Of a stretch of DNA of 40,851 bases, positions 1 to 7,967 are shown piece after piece; the stretch's first letter is position 1; every line of letters begins with the position of its first letter. Source of the stretch: JBGOTP01 sp041476545 (lineage in GTDB: Bacteria; Acidobacteriota; Vicinamibacteria; Vicinamibacterales; CAVVIG01); assembly GCA_041476545.1 (NCBI GenBank), contig JBGOTP010000004.1, positions 1 to 40,851 on the forward strand, given 5' to 3'. The position numbers and the translations under genes are program-made. The notes beneath the pieces are model-generated. The model was not told the origin of the DNA, did not search any database, and worked only from the letters and a program-made list of their open reading frames with translations.

Positions 1-126
1 GGGGCCCCCGGTACGGACGGGGTGGGGGTTGGGGGCGTACCCCGTTTTGACGGGGTCGGGGAGGTACCCCGTTTTTCGGGGGTGGGGGGCGGAGCCCCTC
101 TTGACGGGGTTCGGGGCGGAGCCCCG
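1..126 (-). repeat. In-frame 27-bp GC-rich palindromic repeats in the MutS-like gene
   Basis: About four and a half imperfect 27-bp units, each a small GC-rich palindrome, are read in frame on the minus strand as nonapeptides: RGSAPNPVK, RGSAPHPRK, TGYLPDPVK and TGYAPNPHP. Since 27 is a multiple of three, the MutS-like frame stays open to the window edge. The composition and repetition are quite unlike the preceding ATPase domain, which suggests that a mobile or amplified palindromic repeat has entered the gene. Confidence 0.85.
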
Positions 127-1578
127 ATTGAAGATGACGAGTTCGGCGAGCACTGCCTGGCCGGCCGCGATCCGCTCCACGGCATTTGTTCCGCGAAACA
201 GTTCGTCCAGTAGGAATAGATGCGGTGCAGCCTCGGTGCTTGACCGTACGAGCTGAAGAAGGGCCTCGACTTCCACGATGTAGTAGCTCTTGCCCGCCAG
301 GAGATCGTCGGTTCGTCCGATACAGCTTTGCACCTTGAAGATCGGTGCCTCATACACGGTGGCCAGGCAGGTGTTGATCGTCTGGGCCAGGATCGTCGTG
401 ACACCAACAGTCCGGAGAAACGTGGACTTGCCCGACATGTTCGAGCCGGTGACAAGGACGCCGTTCGCCGCTCTGAGCGTGATCGTGTTTGGTACCGCGT
501 CGACGAGAAGGGGGTGGCGTATGTCGGTCAGCACGGCGGGCGAGCCGGGCGGGGAGAAGTGAGGGCGTGTCCAGTCGCTTCGCCCCGCGCGGTACGAGGC
601 CACGCTGATGGCGGCGTCCACTTCGCCCACGGCAGCGACGACGCGAACAAGCGACGCGCCATGAAGACGAACATCCCGCGCACCGAAGTACACGCCGTTC
701 TCATCAAGATGCAGGAGCAGGTTTAGATACAGATAGATGAGATTACAGAAGTCGGTGACCGCGATGGCAAGCACATTCCAGCTCACAGAAATCATGAGCG
801 GGTCTTCGCTGACCCATCGCGCGATGTTCTTGAGACGACGAAGTCGCGGGACTTCCGAACGAAGAGATCCGATGAGAGGATCGATGTCGCCGCCGTCGAG
901 AAAGCACAGAGCTTCTCCCGCCGCGACGAGGGGTGCGACTTGCCTGAACGCGCTGGTCACACCGGCAATCTGTCGAGCGGTGACCATCCGAACGACGAAA
1001 CTCACCGCAAGCAGGCCGACAAACGGCGGCAGGAGCGCGGGCCGAAAGGGCAGGAGTAGGAGCAACGACAGCGTGACGGCTGTGATGATCGGAAACAGCA
1101 CATGCCAGGCCGGTATGGTGATGGCGCCCGGCCGGGCGAATCGCCACAAGTCGTATCCGTGCGGATCCTGCAGGCGCGCGAGCGCCATTTGCGCGCGCTC
1201 GCGTGCTGGAGCATCAGCGGTCAGGTGGTTCACGAGCGCTTCGAATGCGTCCAGCCGGTCGCCAACGGGCGTCGTTCGCAGGCGATGATAGAGCGCGTGC
1301 TGGCCAAGCGTGCTCTCGGTCCGATCGAGCGCAGCAAACACCGCGTCGAGATGGAGGTCGTCCCAGGTTCTGTCGTCCAGCGACGCGGCCGCGGTGCCCG
1401 CTTCGGCCCCTCGTGAACGATGCGAGGCGGCCATCGCGACCATGTTGCGGTCGCGATCCACGGGCCGTCCCCACTCCTTGCGGATGCGTTCGCGGAGTCC
1501 CCTACGGCCAGCCCGGATGGCCACCACAATTGCCGCCACGAGCATCGCCGCCGCCGCGAGGGGCCAGAAGAGCGTCAC
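1..1578 (-). CDS. MutS-like ATPase with N-terminal membrane segments (3' end cut by window)
   Basis: MutS-family ABC-type ATPase, probably acting on or near DNA at the membrane; the exact role is unknown. The frame is open from the GTG at 1578 to the window edge (526 codons). Residues 1-22 form a hydrophobic helix, further hydrophobic stretches lie near residues 155-190 and 270-295, the Walker A TGSNMSGKST is at 377-386, and the Walker B HLFLLDE with the following LFRGTN lies at about 453-464. The usual MutS domain V continues past GQAVLAEL, but from residue 485 the protein turns into Pro/Gly nonapeptide repeats (see repeat at 1-126), so the last part of the ATPase domain is displaced or lost in this window. 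The start is uncertain: ATG at 1545 is the alternative, and GTG 1578 is chosen because it lies 16 bp after the upstream stop and keeps the first helix whole. Family call is strong; whether the gene is intact is open. Confidence 0.85.
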   Translation of the reverse strand, partial: MTLFWPLAAAAMLVAAIVVAIRAGRRGLRERIRKEWGRPVDRDRNMVAMAASHRSRGAEAGTAAASLDDRTWDDLHLDAVFAALDRTESTLGQHALYHRLRTTPVGDRLDAFEALVNHLTADAPARERAQMALARLQDPHGYDLWRFARPGAITIPAWHVLFPIITAVTLSLLLLLPFRPALLPPFVGLLAVSFVVRMVTARQIAGVTSAFRQVAPLVAAGEALCFLDGGDIDPLIGSLRSEVPRLRRLKNIARWVSEDPLMISVSWNVLAIAVTDFCNLIYLYLNLLLHLDENGVYFGARDVRLHGASLVRVVAAVGEVDAAISVASYRAGRSDWTRPHFSPPGSPAVLTDIRHPLLVDAVPNTITLRAANGVLVTGSNMSGKSTFLRTVGVTTILAQTINTCLATVYEAPIFKVQSCIGRTDDLLAGKSYYIVEVEALLQLVRSSTEAAPHLFLLDELFRGTNAVERIAAGQAVLAELVIFNRGSAPNPVKRGSAPHPRKTGYLPDPVKTGYAPNPHPVRTGGP

Positions 1579-1594
1579 GGCCGTCGCTGATGGG

Positions 1595-2239
1595 TCACAG
1601 ACGCCGAAGAATCCGGCCTCTCAACAGTCCCTGATCTCGTGCTGAACCTGCCGGTTCCCTCGTCGGCTGGAACGTGCCGAAAATACGGTCCCACAGGGTC
1701 GTGCTGATGCCGAAGTTCACGACCTGCCGATGGTGGTGCAGGTGGTGGACGTGCTCGAGGCGTCGATAGTAGGCAATGGCCGTGAGGCTCGTGCCGCGAC
1801 GATGCTGCAGGTGGTGTACGACGGCGAAGTAGTTGTACCCGGCGTAGAGGCCGGCGACCAGCAGCGCGGCCGCTCCGGATCCGAGCCCGAAGCTCAGCAG
1901 CCACCAGATGAGCAGGGCCGTGGCCATGATCATGAAGAGCGGCGCGCTGACGAGCGCCTGGGGGTCCGCGTGGTGCTGGAGGTGGCCGCGCCGCGCCACC
2001 GACGGCGGTCCGTGCAGGACCCACCGGTGCACCGCGTACTCGATCAATCCAGCGGTAAGAAACCCAACGGTGACGATGACGGCGGCCACGACGAAGCGAC
2101 CTGGGAACCGGCCGAGCCCAAAGGCGAAAAATGCCAGCGCCGCGGCAAGGTCCCCGAACATCGCGACCCAGTAATTCGCGGAGCTGCAGACGATCCGGTC
2201 CAAGGCGTCGAGGAGAATTCTCCCAGGCTGAGCGGCCAT
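1595..2239 (-). CDS. Sterol desaturase / fatty acid hydroxylase family membrane protein
   Basis: Integral-membrane di-iron oxygenase-type protein of 214 residues; members hydroxylate or desaturate lipids, and the substrate here cannot be read from sequence. The full histidine-cluster signature is visible: HRWVLH at 71-76, HLQHH at 86-90, HHLQH at 142-146 and HVHHLHHH at 163-170, interleaved with hydrophobic segments at about 30-43, 48-66, 99-117 and 121-138. The start ATG 2239 has no Shine-Dalgarno sequence, but TAGAGT lies 8 nt upstream, fitting a very short leader. The MutS-like gene begins 16 bp after its stop on the same strand, so the two may be co-transcribed. Length is slightly short for the superfamily but the histidine set is complete. 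Confidence 0.88.
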   Translation of the reverse strand: MAAQPGRILLDALDRIVCSSANYWVAMFGDLAAALAFFAFGLGRFPGRFVVAAVIVTVGFLTAGLIEYAVHRWVLHGPPSVARRGHLQHHADPQALVSAPLFMIMATALLIWWLLSFGLGSGAAALLVAGLYAGYNYFAVVHHLQHRRGTSLTAIAYYRRLEHVHHLHHHRQVVNFGISTTLWDRIFGTFQPTREPAGSARDQGLLRGRILRRL

Positions 2240-2383
2240 CAGTTGGCACTCTATACCGAATCGGCCGCGAAACGGCGACGGCTCGCCATCTTTTCGATCG
2301 GGGGACGAGAAGCCGGCTCTCGGGCGTAAAGTGAACGATTCGTGTCGGATGCCGGATCGGCGCGTCCAGCCGGCGGGTAGCCG

Positions 2384-4003
2384 CTAGATGCTCAGCACGT
2401 GGTGGCGGTCCGTGTCGAGCGGCAACGTATCGAGCAGCCGCTGGCCGAGGTCGAATCCGTAGCGGTTGAGGAAGAATGGCACGCCCAGGACGCGTTCCTG
2501 GGGAGCCCCTCCTGGATACACCAGCGCATGGGTACGCGTGAACTGACGACGGAGCGTCTCGTCATTGCGCTTAGCCGCCTGGACAATCTTGCCGTGCAGG
2601 CTCTGCAATGTATTGCGCATGCGATCGAGCGTCGTGTCGACGGCGCCGGCCAGCGTGGGATCGAGGAGGTTGACGGCGTCCTTCAATGTGCGGCCCCGTT
2701 CGCTGACGGCGTCCTGCGTGCCGCGCAGCGCCTGTTCGACACCGGTCGGCAACGAGCGCACGACAATGTGCGCCAGCGCCGTCTCGTGCTCCTGGTGCAG
2801 ATCCTCGAGCGACAGATGGTGCCGCTCCAGGAAGCGCAGGGCGGCAGCATCGAGGAGCGTCGCGCTTGCGCGCGGCAGGAGGAGCGGTCGTTCGACGCCG
2901 AAGGCGCGATAGACGCCGCCAAGCTGTGCCTGATACGCAAGCTCGCTCGGACCCGCGACGTAGCAGACGGTCGGGAACAGGCGATCCTGAACCAGGGGGC
3001 GCAGCAGCACGTTGGGACTGAAGCGCTCTGGATGGTTTTTCGCTTCGCGTCGCACGTCAGCGGCCGAGCGCACAGCGTCATCGATCACGAACTCGTCGGC
3101 GCGTCGTTTGATGGCGACGCGGGCGTGCTCGGCGAGGTAGAACAGCGCCACGCTGTCGCCCTGCGGCTCGATCTGCGGTGCGTGACCGAGCGCTTTCATG
3201 GCCACGCCGGCTTCGCCGACCAGGCGCGCCGTGCGGCCCGCATGGTCCAGCTCGTCGAGGAACAGCTCCGCCACGAGCGGCTTCGCCTCTACCGCGTCCG
3301 CTTCGAATACCACCAGACCGTGCGCGCCGAAGAGATCGTCCATCCATCCGGCGAAGGCTTGGGCCATCCCGATTCCGTCCCGGTAGCGCCTGCCCAGCCG
3401 CAACTGCAGCTCGGCAGTAAAGTCAGAAGGTGGGAGAGCCGCGACGAGTTCCAGGATCGTCGCGCTGATGCCGTCGTTGAGGGTCAGGCATCCGATCGGC
3501 CGCTGGCCCGCGCCGGGGAGATCGGCCGCGGCCACTGCGCGCAGGTTGTGTTCGCCGTCGAGGATGTGGACGGAGCGGACTTCGTCCCAGTCGTGATCTT
3601 CCGCTTCGACCCAGAAGATCGGGACGGCCCGCACGCCGAGGTCGTGTTCCATTCGCCGCGCGAGCTGGATGGCCGTGACCGCCTTGAGCAGCGTATAGAG
3701 CGGCCCGCCGAAGAGACCCGCCTGCTGTCCTGTCACGACTGCGACGGTTCGGGGATCGGCGAGCGCCCCGACCGCTTCGAGCGCCTGCGACGGCGCACCG
3801 CGTCGCGAGAGGTGCCTCGTGAGCATGCGACTCATCGCGGCAGGGTCCCGTTTCGCGCGTTGGACCCTGGTGACCATATCCCGCCAGGCCTGCGGGTCGC
3901 GCGGGTCGCCGGCAAACAGCGCCGCCACGGTCGAGAACTGGCGCAGACAAGCCGTCGTGAGCGGCCGGCTCCAGGGGAAGCGATCGAGATCGATGCTGGT
4001 CAT
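2384..4003 (-). CDS. bshC: Bacillithiol biosynthesis cysteine-adding enzyme BshC
   Basis: Putative ligase adding cysteine to glucosaminyl-malate, the last step of bacillithiol synthesis in the cytoplasm. At 539 residues it has the normal family length. BshC hallmarks are visible: VVTGQQAGLFGGPLYT near residues 90-105, the FWVEAEDHDWDEV block near 130-142, the NVLLRPLVQDRLFPTVCYVAGPSE region split across about 345-370, and an alpha-helical coiled-coil stretch near 420-480. The start ATG overlaps the symporter stop as ATGA, so translation is coupled. BshA and BshB are not in this window, so a working bacillithiol pathway is not shown here. Confidence 0.9.
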   Translation of the reverse strand: MTSIDLDRFPWSRPLTTACLRQFSTVAALFAGDPRDPQAWRDMVTRVQRAKRDPAAMSRMLTRHLSRRGAPSQALEAVGALADPRTVAVVTGQQAGLFGGPLYTLLKAVTAIQLARRMEHDLGVRAVPIFWVEAEDHDWDEVRSVHILDGEHNLRAVAAADLPGAGQRPIGCLTLNDGISATILELVAALPPSDFTAELQLRLGRRYRDGIGMAQAFAGWMDDLFGAHGLVVFEADAVEAKPLVAELFLDELDHAGRTARLVGEAGVAMKALGHAPQIEPQGDSVALFYLAEHARVAIKRRADEFVIDDAVRSAADVRREAKNHPERFSPNVLLRPLVQDRLFPTVCYVAGPSELAYQAQLGGVYRAFGVERPLLLPRASATLLDAAALRFLERHHLSLEDLHQEHETALAHIVVRSLPTGVEQALRGTQDAVSERGRTLKDAVNLLDPTLAGAVDTTLDRMRNTLQSLHGKIVQAAKRNDETLRRQFTRTHALVYPGGAPQERVLGVPFFLNRYGFDLGQRLLDTLPLDTDRHHVLSI

Positions 4004-5715
4004 GCGGTCGTGGGCCCCGTGAGCGATGTCCGGCGTTGGTCAATCAGCGTTTGCAGCATCAGACCAAAGAGCATACAGGCGGCGCAACCGATGATGTTGT
4101 ACCAGAGATACGAGATGTCGAGCGTGGCAAAGAGGATGAAGACGAGCGCCTGCGCGGCAAGCGCTCCCCAGAACACCGCCGTGCCATGCACGTGCTTGAC
4201 GAAAAACGCCACGAGTACCAGCCCCAGCGCCACACCGTAAAAGATCGATCCAATGATGTTGACCGCCTGAATGAGATTCTCCGACATGCTCGCGAAGAGC
4301 GCAAAGGACATCGCCACGATCCCCCACAACGCCGTCAACCATTTGGACGCGGCGAAGTGGTGGGTGTCTTCCATGTCGCTTCGGAGCACATGGCGATAGA
4401 CGTCGATGGTCGTCGTGGCGGCGAGCGCGGTCAGTTCCGCGGCTTTCGATTGCAGCGCTGCCGCAAAGAACGCCGCCAGCAGCAGCCCGATCAAGCCATG
4501 TGGGAGTTGGTCCAGTACGAAGGTGATGAACACGTAGTCGGAATCGTTGACGGTCAGCTTCGGTGCGCGGCGGTGGAGGGACTCCTTCGTCTGCGTCCGG
4601 ATGGCGTCCACGCGCGCCTGGGCCACGCGGGCGGCCTCGAGCGCGCGGGTTTCCGCGGCTTGGTCGCCGGAATGTCGGGCGTCGAGCCAGGCGCGCAGTG
4701 TCTCCTGTGTCCCCGCGTGCGCGGCGGTGAAGGCTCCGTCGAGCGTGCGCAGTTCGGCGGCCGCGCCGCCGCGTAACTGCTGCTGCCATGCGACGGTGTT
4801 GAAGAAGACGGGCGGCGCGTGAAACTGATAGAAGACAAACAGCAGCACGCCGAGCAGCAGGATGCCGAACTGCATCGGGATCTTGAAGACACCGTTGAAC
4901 ATCAGTCCCAGCCGGCTGTCGCGCAGTGAGGCACCACCGACGTACCGCTGCACCTGCGACTGGTCGGCGCCGAAATAGGAGAGCGCGAGGAACATGCCGC
5001 CGAGGATGCCCGACCAGAACGTATAACGCTCGCGAATGTCGACAGAAAAATTCACGGCCTTGAGCTTCTGAAACCCTCCCGCCAGCGCCAACGCATCCCG
5101 GAATCCGAGGTCCGCCGGGAGCTTGGTGACGAGCAGGCCGAACGCCAGGACCATCCCGACGAAGATAATCGACATCTGGTACTTCTGCGTCACGCTAACC
5201 GCGTCGGAACCGCCGCTGACGGTGTACGCAATGACGAGCAGGCTGCAACTGACGATCGTCACGTTGAGCGACCATCCCATCACTGTGGACAGGACGATGG
5301 CCGGCGCGTAGATCGTGATCCCGGCACTCAGGCCTCGCTGCAGCAGAAAGAGCGCCGCGCCGAGCAGCCGCGTCTTGGTGTCGAAGCGCTGACCGAGGAA
5401 CTCGTACACGGTGTGGACACCCAGGCGCCGGTACATCGGCAGGAAGACGACCGCAATCACGATCAGTGCGAAGGGCGCGCCGAAGTAGTTCTGCACGAAC
5501 CCGAGACCGTCCTGATATCCCTGACCTGGGGTCGAGAGAAAGGTAATCGCGCTGGCCTGCGTCGCCATGACGGAGATGCCGATCCCCATCCAGCGGTTCT
5601 TGCCCGACCCCTTGAGGTACGAACTGAGGTCGTTCGGGCCGCGGGTCTTCCAGATGCCGTACGCGGAGATGCCCACCATCGTGCCGAGCAGCACGACGTA
5701 ATCGAGTGGGTTCAC
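4000..5715 (-). CDS. Sodium:solute symporter family (SSS) transporter
   Basis: Inner-membrane secondary transporter of about 571 residues with the LeuT-like SSS layout; the substrate is unknown. From the chosen start, the first helix (LDYVVLLGTMVGISAYGIW) begins at residue 4. The GISVMATQASAITFLSTPG block at about 46-64 and SALSYFGADQSQVQRY-like block (LSYFGADQSQVQRYVGG) at about 245-261 are typical. A hydrophilic Ala/Arg/Glu-rich insert, probably a helical hairpin, occupies about residues 310-388 between two membrane segments. I place the start at GTG 5715, where GTGA overlaps the stop of the 58-residue ORF; an ATG at 5796 would add 27 residues that merely read the small ORF in another frame. 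It is followed by bshC with an ATGA overlap. Confidence 0.88.
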   Translation of the reverse strand: MNPLDYVVLLGTMVGISAYGIWKTRGPNDLSSYLKGSGKNRWMGIGISVMATQASAITFLSTPGQGYQDGLGFVQNYFGAPFALIVIAVVFLPMYRRLGVHTVYEFLGQRFDTKTRLLGAALFLLQRGLSAGITIYAPAIVLSTVMGWSLNVTIVSCSLLVIAYTVSGGSDAVSVTQKYQMSIIFVGMVLAFGLLVTKLPADLGFRDALALAGGFQKLKAVNFSVDIRERYTFWSGILGGMFLALSYFGADQSQVQRYVGGASLRDSRLGLMFNGVFKIPMQFGILLLGVLLFVFYQFHAPPVFFNTVAWQQQLRGGAAAELRTLDGAFTAAHAGTQETLRAWLDARHSGDQAAETRALEAARVAQARVDAIRTQTKESLHRRAPKLTVNDSDYVFITFVLDQLPHGLIGLLLAAFFAAALQSKAAELTALAATTTIDVYRHVLRSDMEDTHHFAASKWLTALWGIVAMSFALFASMSENLIQAVNIIGSIFYGVALGLVLVAFFVKHVHGTAVFWGALAAQALVFILFATLDISYLWYNIIGCAACMLFGLMLQTLIDQRRTSLTGPTTA

Positions 5716-5888
5716 GAGAAGGTCCGCATGAGGAGCGTCAATAGACCGATCCACAAGACGACAGCCGCGACGACAAAGGCGTACACCATGCGCCACGTGC
5801 CGAGCAGCGGTACGCCGGTCTCATCGTCTGGGCGGGTGTCCGGAGATGACCTAGTCGTCAATCGTGAAGGGGATGATGGGTGCGTCAC
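5712..5888 (-). CDS. Small one-helix membrane protein, probable symporter partner
   Basis: Unrecognised 58-residue protein. The N-terminal 33 residues are polar (ending DDETGVPLLGTWR) and residues 35-53 form one hydrophobic helix (VYAFVVAAVVLWIGLLTLL), ending MRTFS. Its GTG start overlaps the stop of the upstream DUF1801-like gene (GTGA) and is preceded by GGAG about 5 nt away; its own stop overlaps the GTG of the SSS symporter in the same way. Double overlap and a sensible membrane topology argue that it is real. Several SSS transporters are known to be paired with short membrane proteins, so an accessory subunit is a reasonable inference, not shown. Confidence 0.72.
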   Translation of the reverse strand: MTHPSSPSRLTTRSSPDTRPDDETGVPLLGTWRMVYAFVVAAVVLWIGLLTLLMRTFS

Positions 5889-6262
5889 TCACTCCAGGGA
5901 AGCGTGATGTTCTTGAAGCGCGCGATGCCTCTCTTCGTGAGCGTCGACAGCTCCTTGGCCTGGGATGGTTCAACGGTGGTGAAGTTGAAGCACGATTTTC
6001 CCTGCATCCGTTTCCGGAGCGACGGCGAGATCTTCTTGACGAGATCGGGGCAGGCGTACACCGGCATCAGATGGAAGCTGACATACCGCTTCTTGATCTG
6101 CACTGCCGCGACGAAGAGGGGCCGGCCAATGCGATCGATCTGCGTGCGCGAACTCAGCTGATAGTGATCGGGTTCGTCGATCTGGACGATGAGTGTCTTC
6201 GCATATGGCGCGAGGACGCCACGGAGAACGCCGAACGTGTCCGCGAACGCGCGCTCGCTCAT
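5885..6262 (-). CDS. DUF1801/YdhG-like small cytoplasmic protein
   Basis: A 125-residue protein without signal or membrane segments. The central YVSFHLMPVY and LRKRMQGKSCFNF stretches resemble the YjbR/CyaY-like DUF1801 group of unknown function; this assignment rests on recall of the motif pattern. It leads the operon DUF1801-like, 58-residue membrane protein, symporter, bshC, all with overlapping ends. Its start codon at 6262 has TAGAAT exactly 6 nt upstream and no Shine-Dalgarno sequence, so the operon message is probably leaderless. Confidence 0.75.
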   Translation of the reverse strand: MSERAFADTFGVLRGVLAPYAKTLIVQIDEPDHYQLSSRTQIDRIGRPLFVAAVQIKKRYVSFHLMPVYACPDLVKKISPSLRKRMQGKSCFNFTTVEPSQAKELSTLTKRGIARFKNITLPWSE

Positions 6263-6274
6263 GCGGGGATTCTA
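6263..6274 (-). promoter_or_regulatory. Leaderless -10 box of the bshC operon
   Basis: On the minus strand TAGAAT (6274-6269) is followed by CCCCGC and then ATG. With a standard -10 to +1 distance transcription would begin at the A of the start codon. No Shine-Dalgarno sequence is present. Confidence 0.6.
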
Positions 6275-6285
6275 GCGGAAACCTC

Positions 6286-6386
6286 GACTGACAGCTATCG
6301 GCGATCCACTTTCAGCTCTCAGGGTTCGGCCGTCACGTTGGAGGTGGGGGGCGAGAGCTGAGAGCTGACAGCCGAAAGCCAAGAGG
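6286..6386. repeat. Inverted pair of degenerate heptad arrays (GAGAGCT family)
   Basis: Five 7-bp units on the minus strand (6286-6320: GAGAGCT, GAAAGTG and others) face four to five 7-bp units on the plus strand (6353-6386: GAGAGCT twice, GACAGCC, then GAAAGCC) across a spacer of 32 bp. They lie between the divergent DUF1801-like and MBL-fold genes. The units match the family found at 13508-13584, including the same closing AAGAGG. Confidence 0.75.
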
Positions 6387-6402
6387 GGTACTGTAGGCCT
6401 CT

Positions 6403-7344
6403 ATGCAAACCCTGGCCGCCGGTGTGTCGTACTTCGACCTGAACTTCCAGAACCGCCCCCGCGTGATTGCCACCGCAGTCCTCCACGGCGTGACCGGCGT
6501 GGCGATCGTGGATCCCGGGCCATCCAGCACGCTGCCGACCCTGCGGCGCATGCTGGAACAGGCGGGCATGTCGATGACCGACGTCACGACCGTGCTCCTC
6601 ACCCATATTCATCTCGATCACGCCGGTGCGACCGGCACGCTCGTGGCCGCCAATCCGACGCTGAGGGTCTACGTCCATGAGTCCGGCGCACCGCATCTCG
6701 TGGACCCCGGCAAGCTCGTGGCCAGCGCGTCCCGGCTCTGGGGCGACGACATGGAAAGGCTGTGGGGTGAGGTGATGCCGGTTCCCGTCTCCGCCATCAC
6801 GACGCTTCGGGGAGGCTCCGATGGCGACCACCCGGACCGTGGAGAGCGAATCGTGGCCGGAGGCCGTGAGATCGAGGTGGCGTCCACACCCGGGCACGCG
6901 TCGCACCACGTCAGCTACTTCAGCGCCGAGACCGGCATCGCCTTCGTTGGCGACACGGCCGGCGTGAGCCTGCGGCCCCAGGGCTATGTCCTGCCGCCGA
7001 CACCTCCGCCGGATATCGATGTGGAGGCGTGGTGCGCGAGTCTGACGCGCATCGCCGCATGGAGGCCGCAGACCCTCTTTCTCACGCACTTCGGTCCGGC
7101 CGCGCCGTGCGATCCGCATCTGGACGAGTGCCGTCAGCACCTGGAACTGGTGGCGGGGCTCGCACGGACGTCACTGGATCGGGAGGGATCGGACGAGGAC
7201 CGTCAGGCCTGGTTCCTCGCGGAACTCGTTCGCGAATTGCGTCGATGGATGGGCGAGGAAGAGGTCCGGGCCTACGAAGCCGCCGGGCGCTTCGACCTGC
7301 ACTGGCGGGGACTGGCCCGCTACTGGAGAAAAAGGGGAGGCTAG
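6403..7344 (+). CDS. MBL-fold metallo-hydrolase
   Basis: Soluble 313-residue metallo-beta-lactamase-fold hydrolase; substrate unknown. The metal-binding signature THIHLDHAG lies at about residues 66-74, preceded by the strand-ending IVDPGP near 31-36, with later metal ligands likely at the TPGHASHH block (about 163-170), GDTAG (about 183-187) and LTHFG (about 227-231). Length and motif order fit the glyoxalase-II-like hydrolases. No signal peptide is visible. The start ATG lacks a Shine-Dalgarno sequence; TACTGT lies 8 nt upstream (6389-6394), consistent with a 2-nt leader, directly after the heptad array. Its 3' end overlaps the stop of the convergent PilZ gene by 4 bp. Confidence 0.88.
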   Translation: MQTLAAGVSYFDLNFQNRPRVIATAVLHGVTGVAIVDPGPSSTLPTLRRMLEQAGMSMTDVTTVLLTHIHLDHAGATGTLVAANPTLRVYVHESGAPHLVDPGKLVASASRLWGDDMERLWGEVMPVPVSAITTLRGGSDGDHPDRGERIVAGGREIEVASTPGHASHHVSYFSAETGIAFVGDTAGVSLRPQGYVLPPTPPPDIDVEAWCASLTRIAAWRPQTLFLTHFGPAAPCDPHLDECRQHLELVAGLARTSLDREGSDEDRQAWFLAELVRELRRWMGEEEVRAYEAAGRFDLHWRGLARYWRKRGG

Positions 7345-7784
7345 GCGCTGAGCGCGGTCTGCGTCTGCGCCGGTTGCCGCTTGGGGTCCACCATCAAACG
7401 CAGCGCGAAACCCTGACGCGTGCCTCCGCGGGTCGGCGGAGACACCCGATAGACGGCCGCGAGCATACGGCCCTGACGAAGCGACGCGGGCAGACCATCC
7501 GAGTCCCTGACGTCACGCTCGAGCTGGAGCTGGACGAGGCGATACAAGGGCAGCGAGACGACCGACTGACACTCCACGTACATGCCAAACTCGCACACAT
7601 CGTGGGTCACAACGGTCGCGAACCGGGTGGTTCCTCGGTGGTCTTTCCACATCAGTCTCGCCGGGAGCGTGACGAGATGCCGTTCCGATGCGCGCGAATT
7701 CCCGTTCGTCTTCGGCGCGAGATACGGCGCCGGTGCCGGTGCCGGACGAAGGGGTGGCAGGCTATCGCTCCAGATGTGCTTCAC
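7341..7784 (-). CDS. PilZ-like domain protein
   Basis: A 147-residue protein with a Pro/Ala-rich N-terminus followed by a PilZ-like beta-barrel. RASER at about residues 32-36 fits the RxxxR cyclic-di-GMP motif, and DVCEFG at about 62-67 fits the second motif (D/N)xSxxG with Cys in place of Ser, so c-di-GMP binding is plausible but unproven. The start is GTG 7784 with GGGAG 7 nt upstream. It lies downstream of, and in the same direction as, the sigma54-type activator, and its upstream region holds tandem dyads and a sigma54-like promoter, suggesting that it is a target of that activator. Confidence 0.68.
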   Translation of the reverse strand: MKHIWSDSLPPLRPAPAPAPYLAPKTNGNSRASERHLVTLPARLMWKDHRGTTRFATVVTHDVCEFGMYVECQSVVSLPLYRLVQLQLERDVRDSDGLPASLRQGRMLAAVYRVSPPTRGGTRQGFALRLMVDPKRQPAQTQTALSA

Positions 7785-7821
7785 GAAGAACTCCCAGGGT
7801 TAGGTTTCTGCCCTGGTGTCT

Positions 7822-7837
7822 ATCAAGTTCAGGGCCG
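7822..7837 (-). promoter_or_regulatory. Possible sigma54 (-24/-12) promoter for the PilZ gene
   Basis: On the minus strand CGGCCCTGAACTTGAT has GG and GA 10 nt apart, matching TGGCAC-N5-TTGCW at most positions but with A for the conserved C of the -12 element. A start near 7811 would leave a leader of about 27 nt containing the GGGAG ribosome site. The match is imperfect. Confidence 0.35.
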
Positions 7838-7936
7838 CGAGCACGTGGCGGACCTTGGGGCATGGTCATGTGGCATAAACTACTATGTCCAAATGACTTG
7901 AGTCGTTGTAGCCGTGGCGCAGGAGCGCCGGACTCA

Positions 7937-7951
7937 GGATACTATGTATCC
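7937..7951. promoter_or_regulatory. Operator-like dyad GGATA-N5-TATCC (copy 1)
   Basis: Perfect inverted repeat GGATA-CTATG-TATCC in the 235-bp gap between the activator and PilZ genes, about 155 bp upstream of the PilZ start. The same architecture recurs 31 bp further on. Confidence 0.55.
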
Positions 7952-7967
7952 ATATACGGTGTGAACT

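Noticed and set aside
2399..4240. A 613-codon open frame on the plus strand, antisense to bshC and the symporter gene
   Set aside because: Typical high-GC antisense shadow: no recognisable domain, no ribosome site, and the opposite strand carries clear BshC and SSS motifs.
7896..7906. GACTTGAGTC palindrome as a third operator
   Set aside because: It does not share the GGATA/TATCC core and such short palindromes occur by chance.
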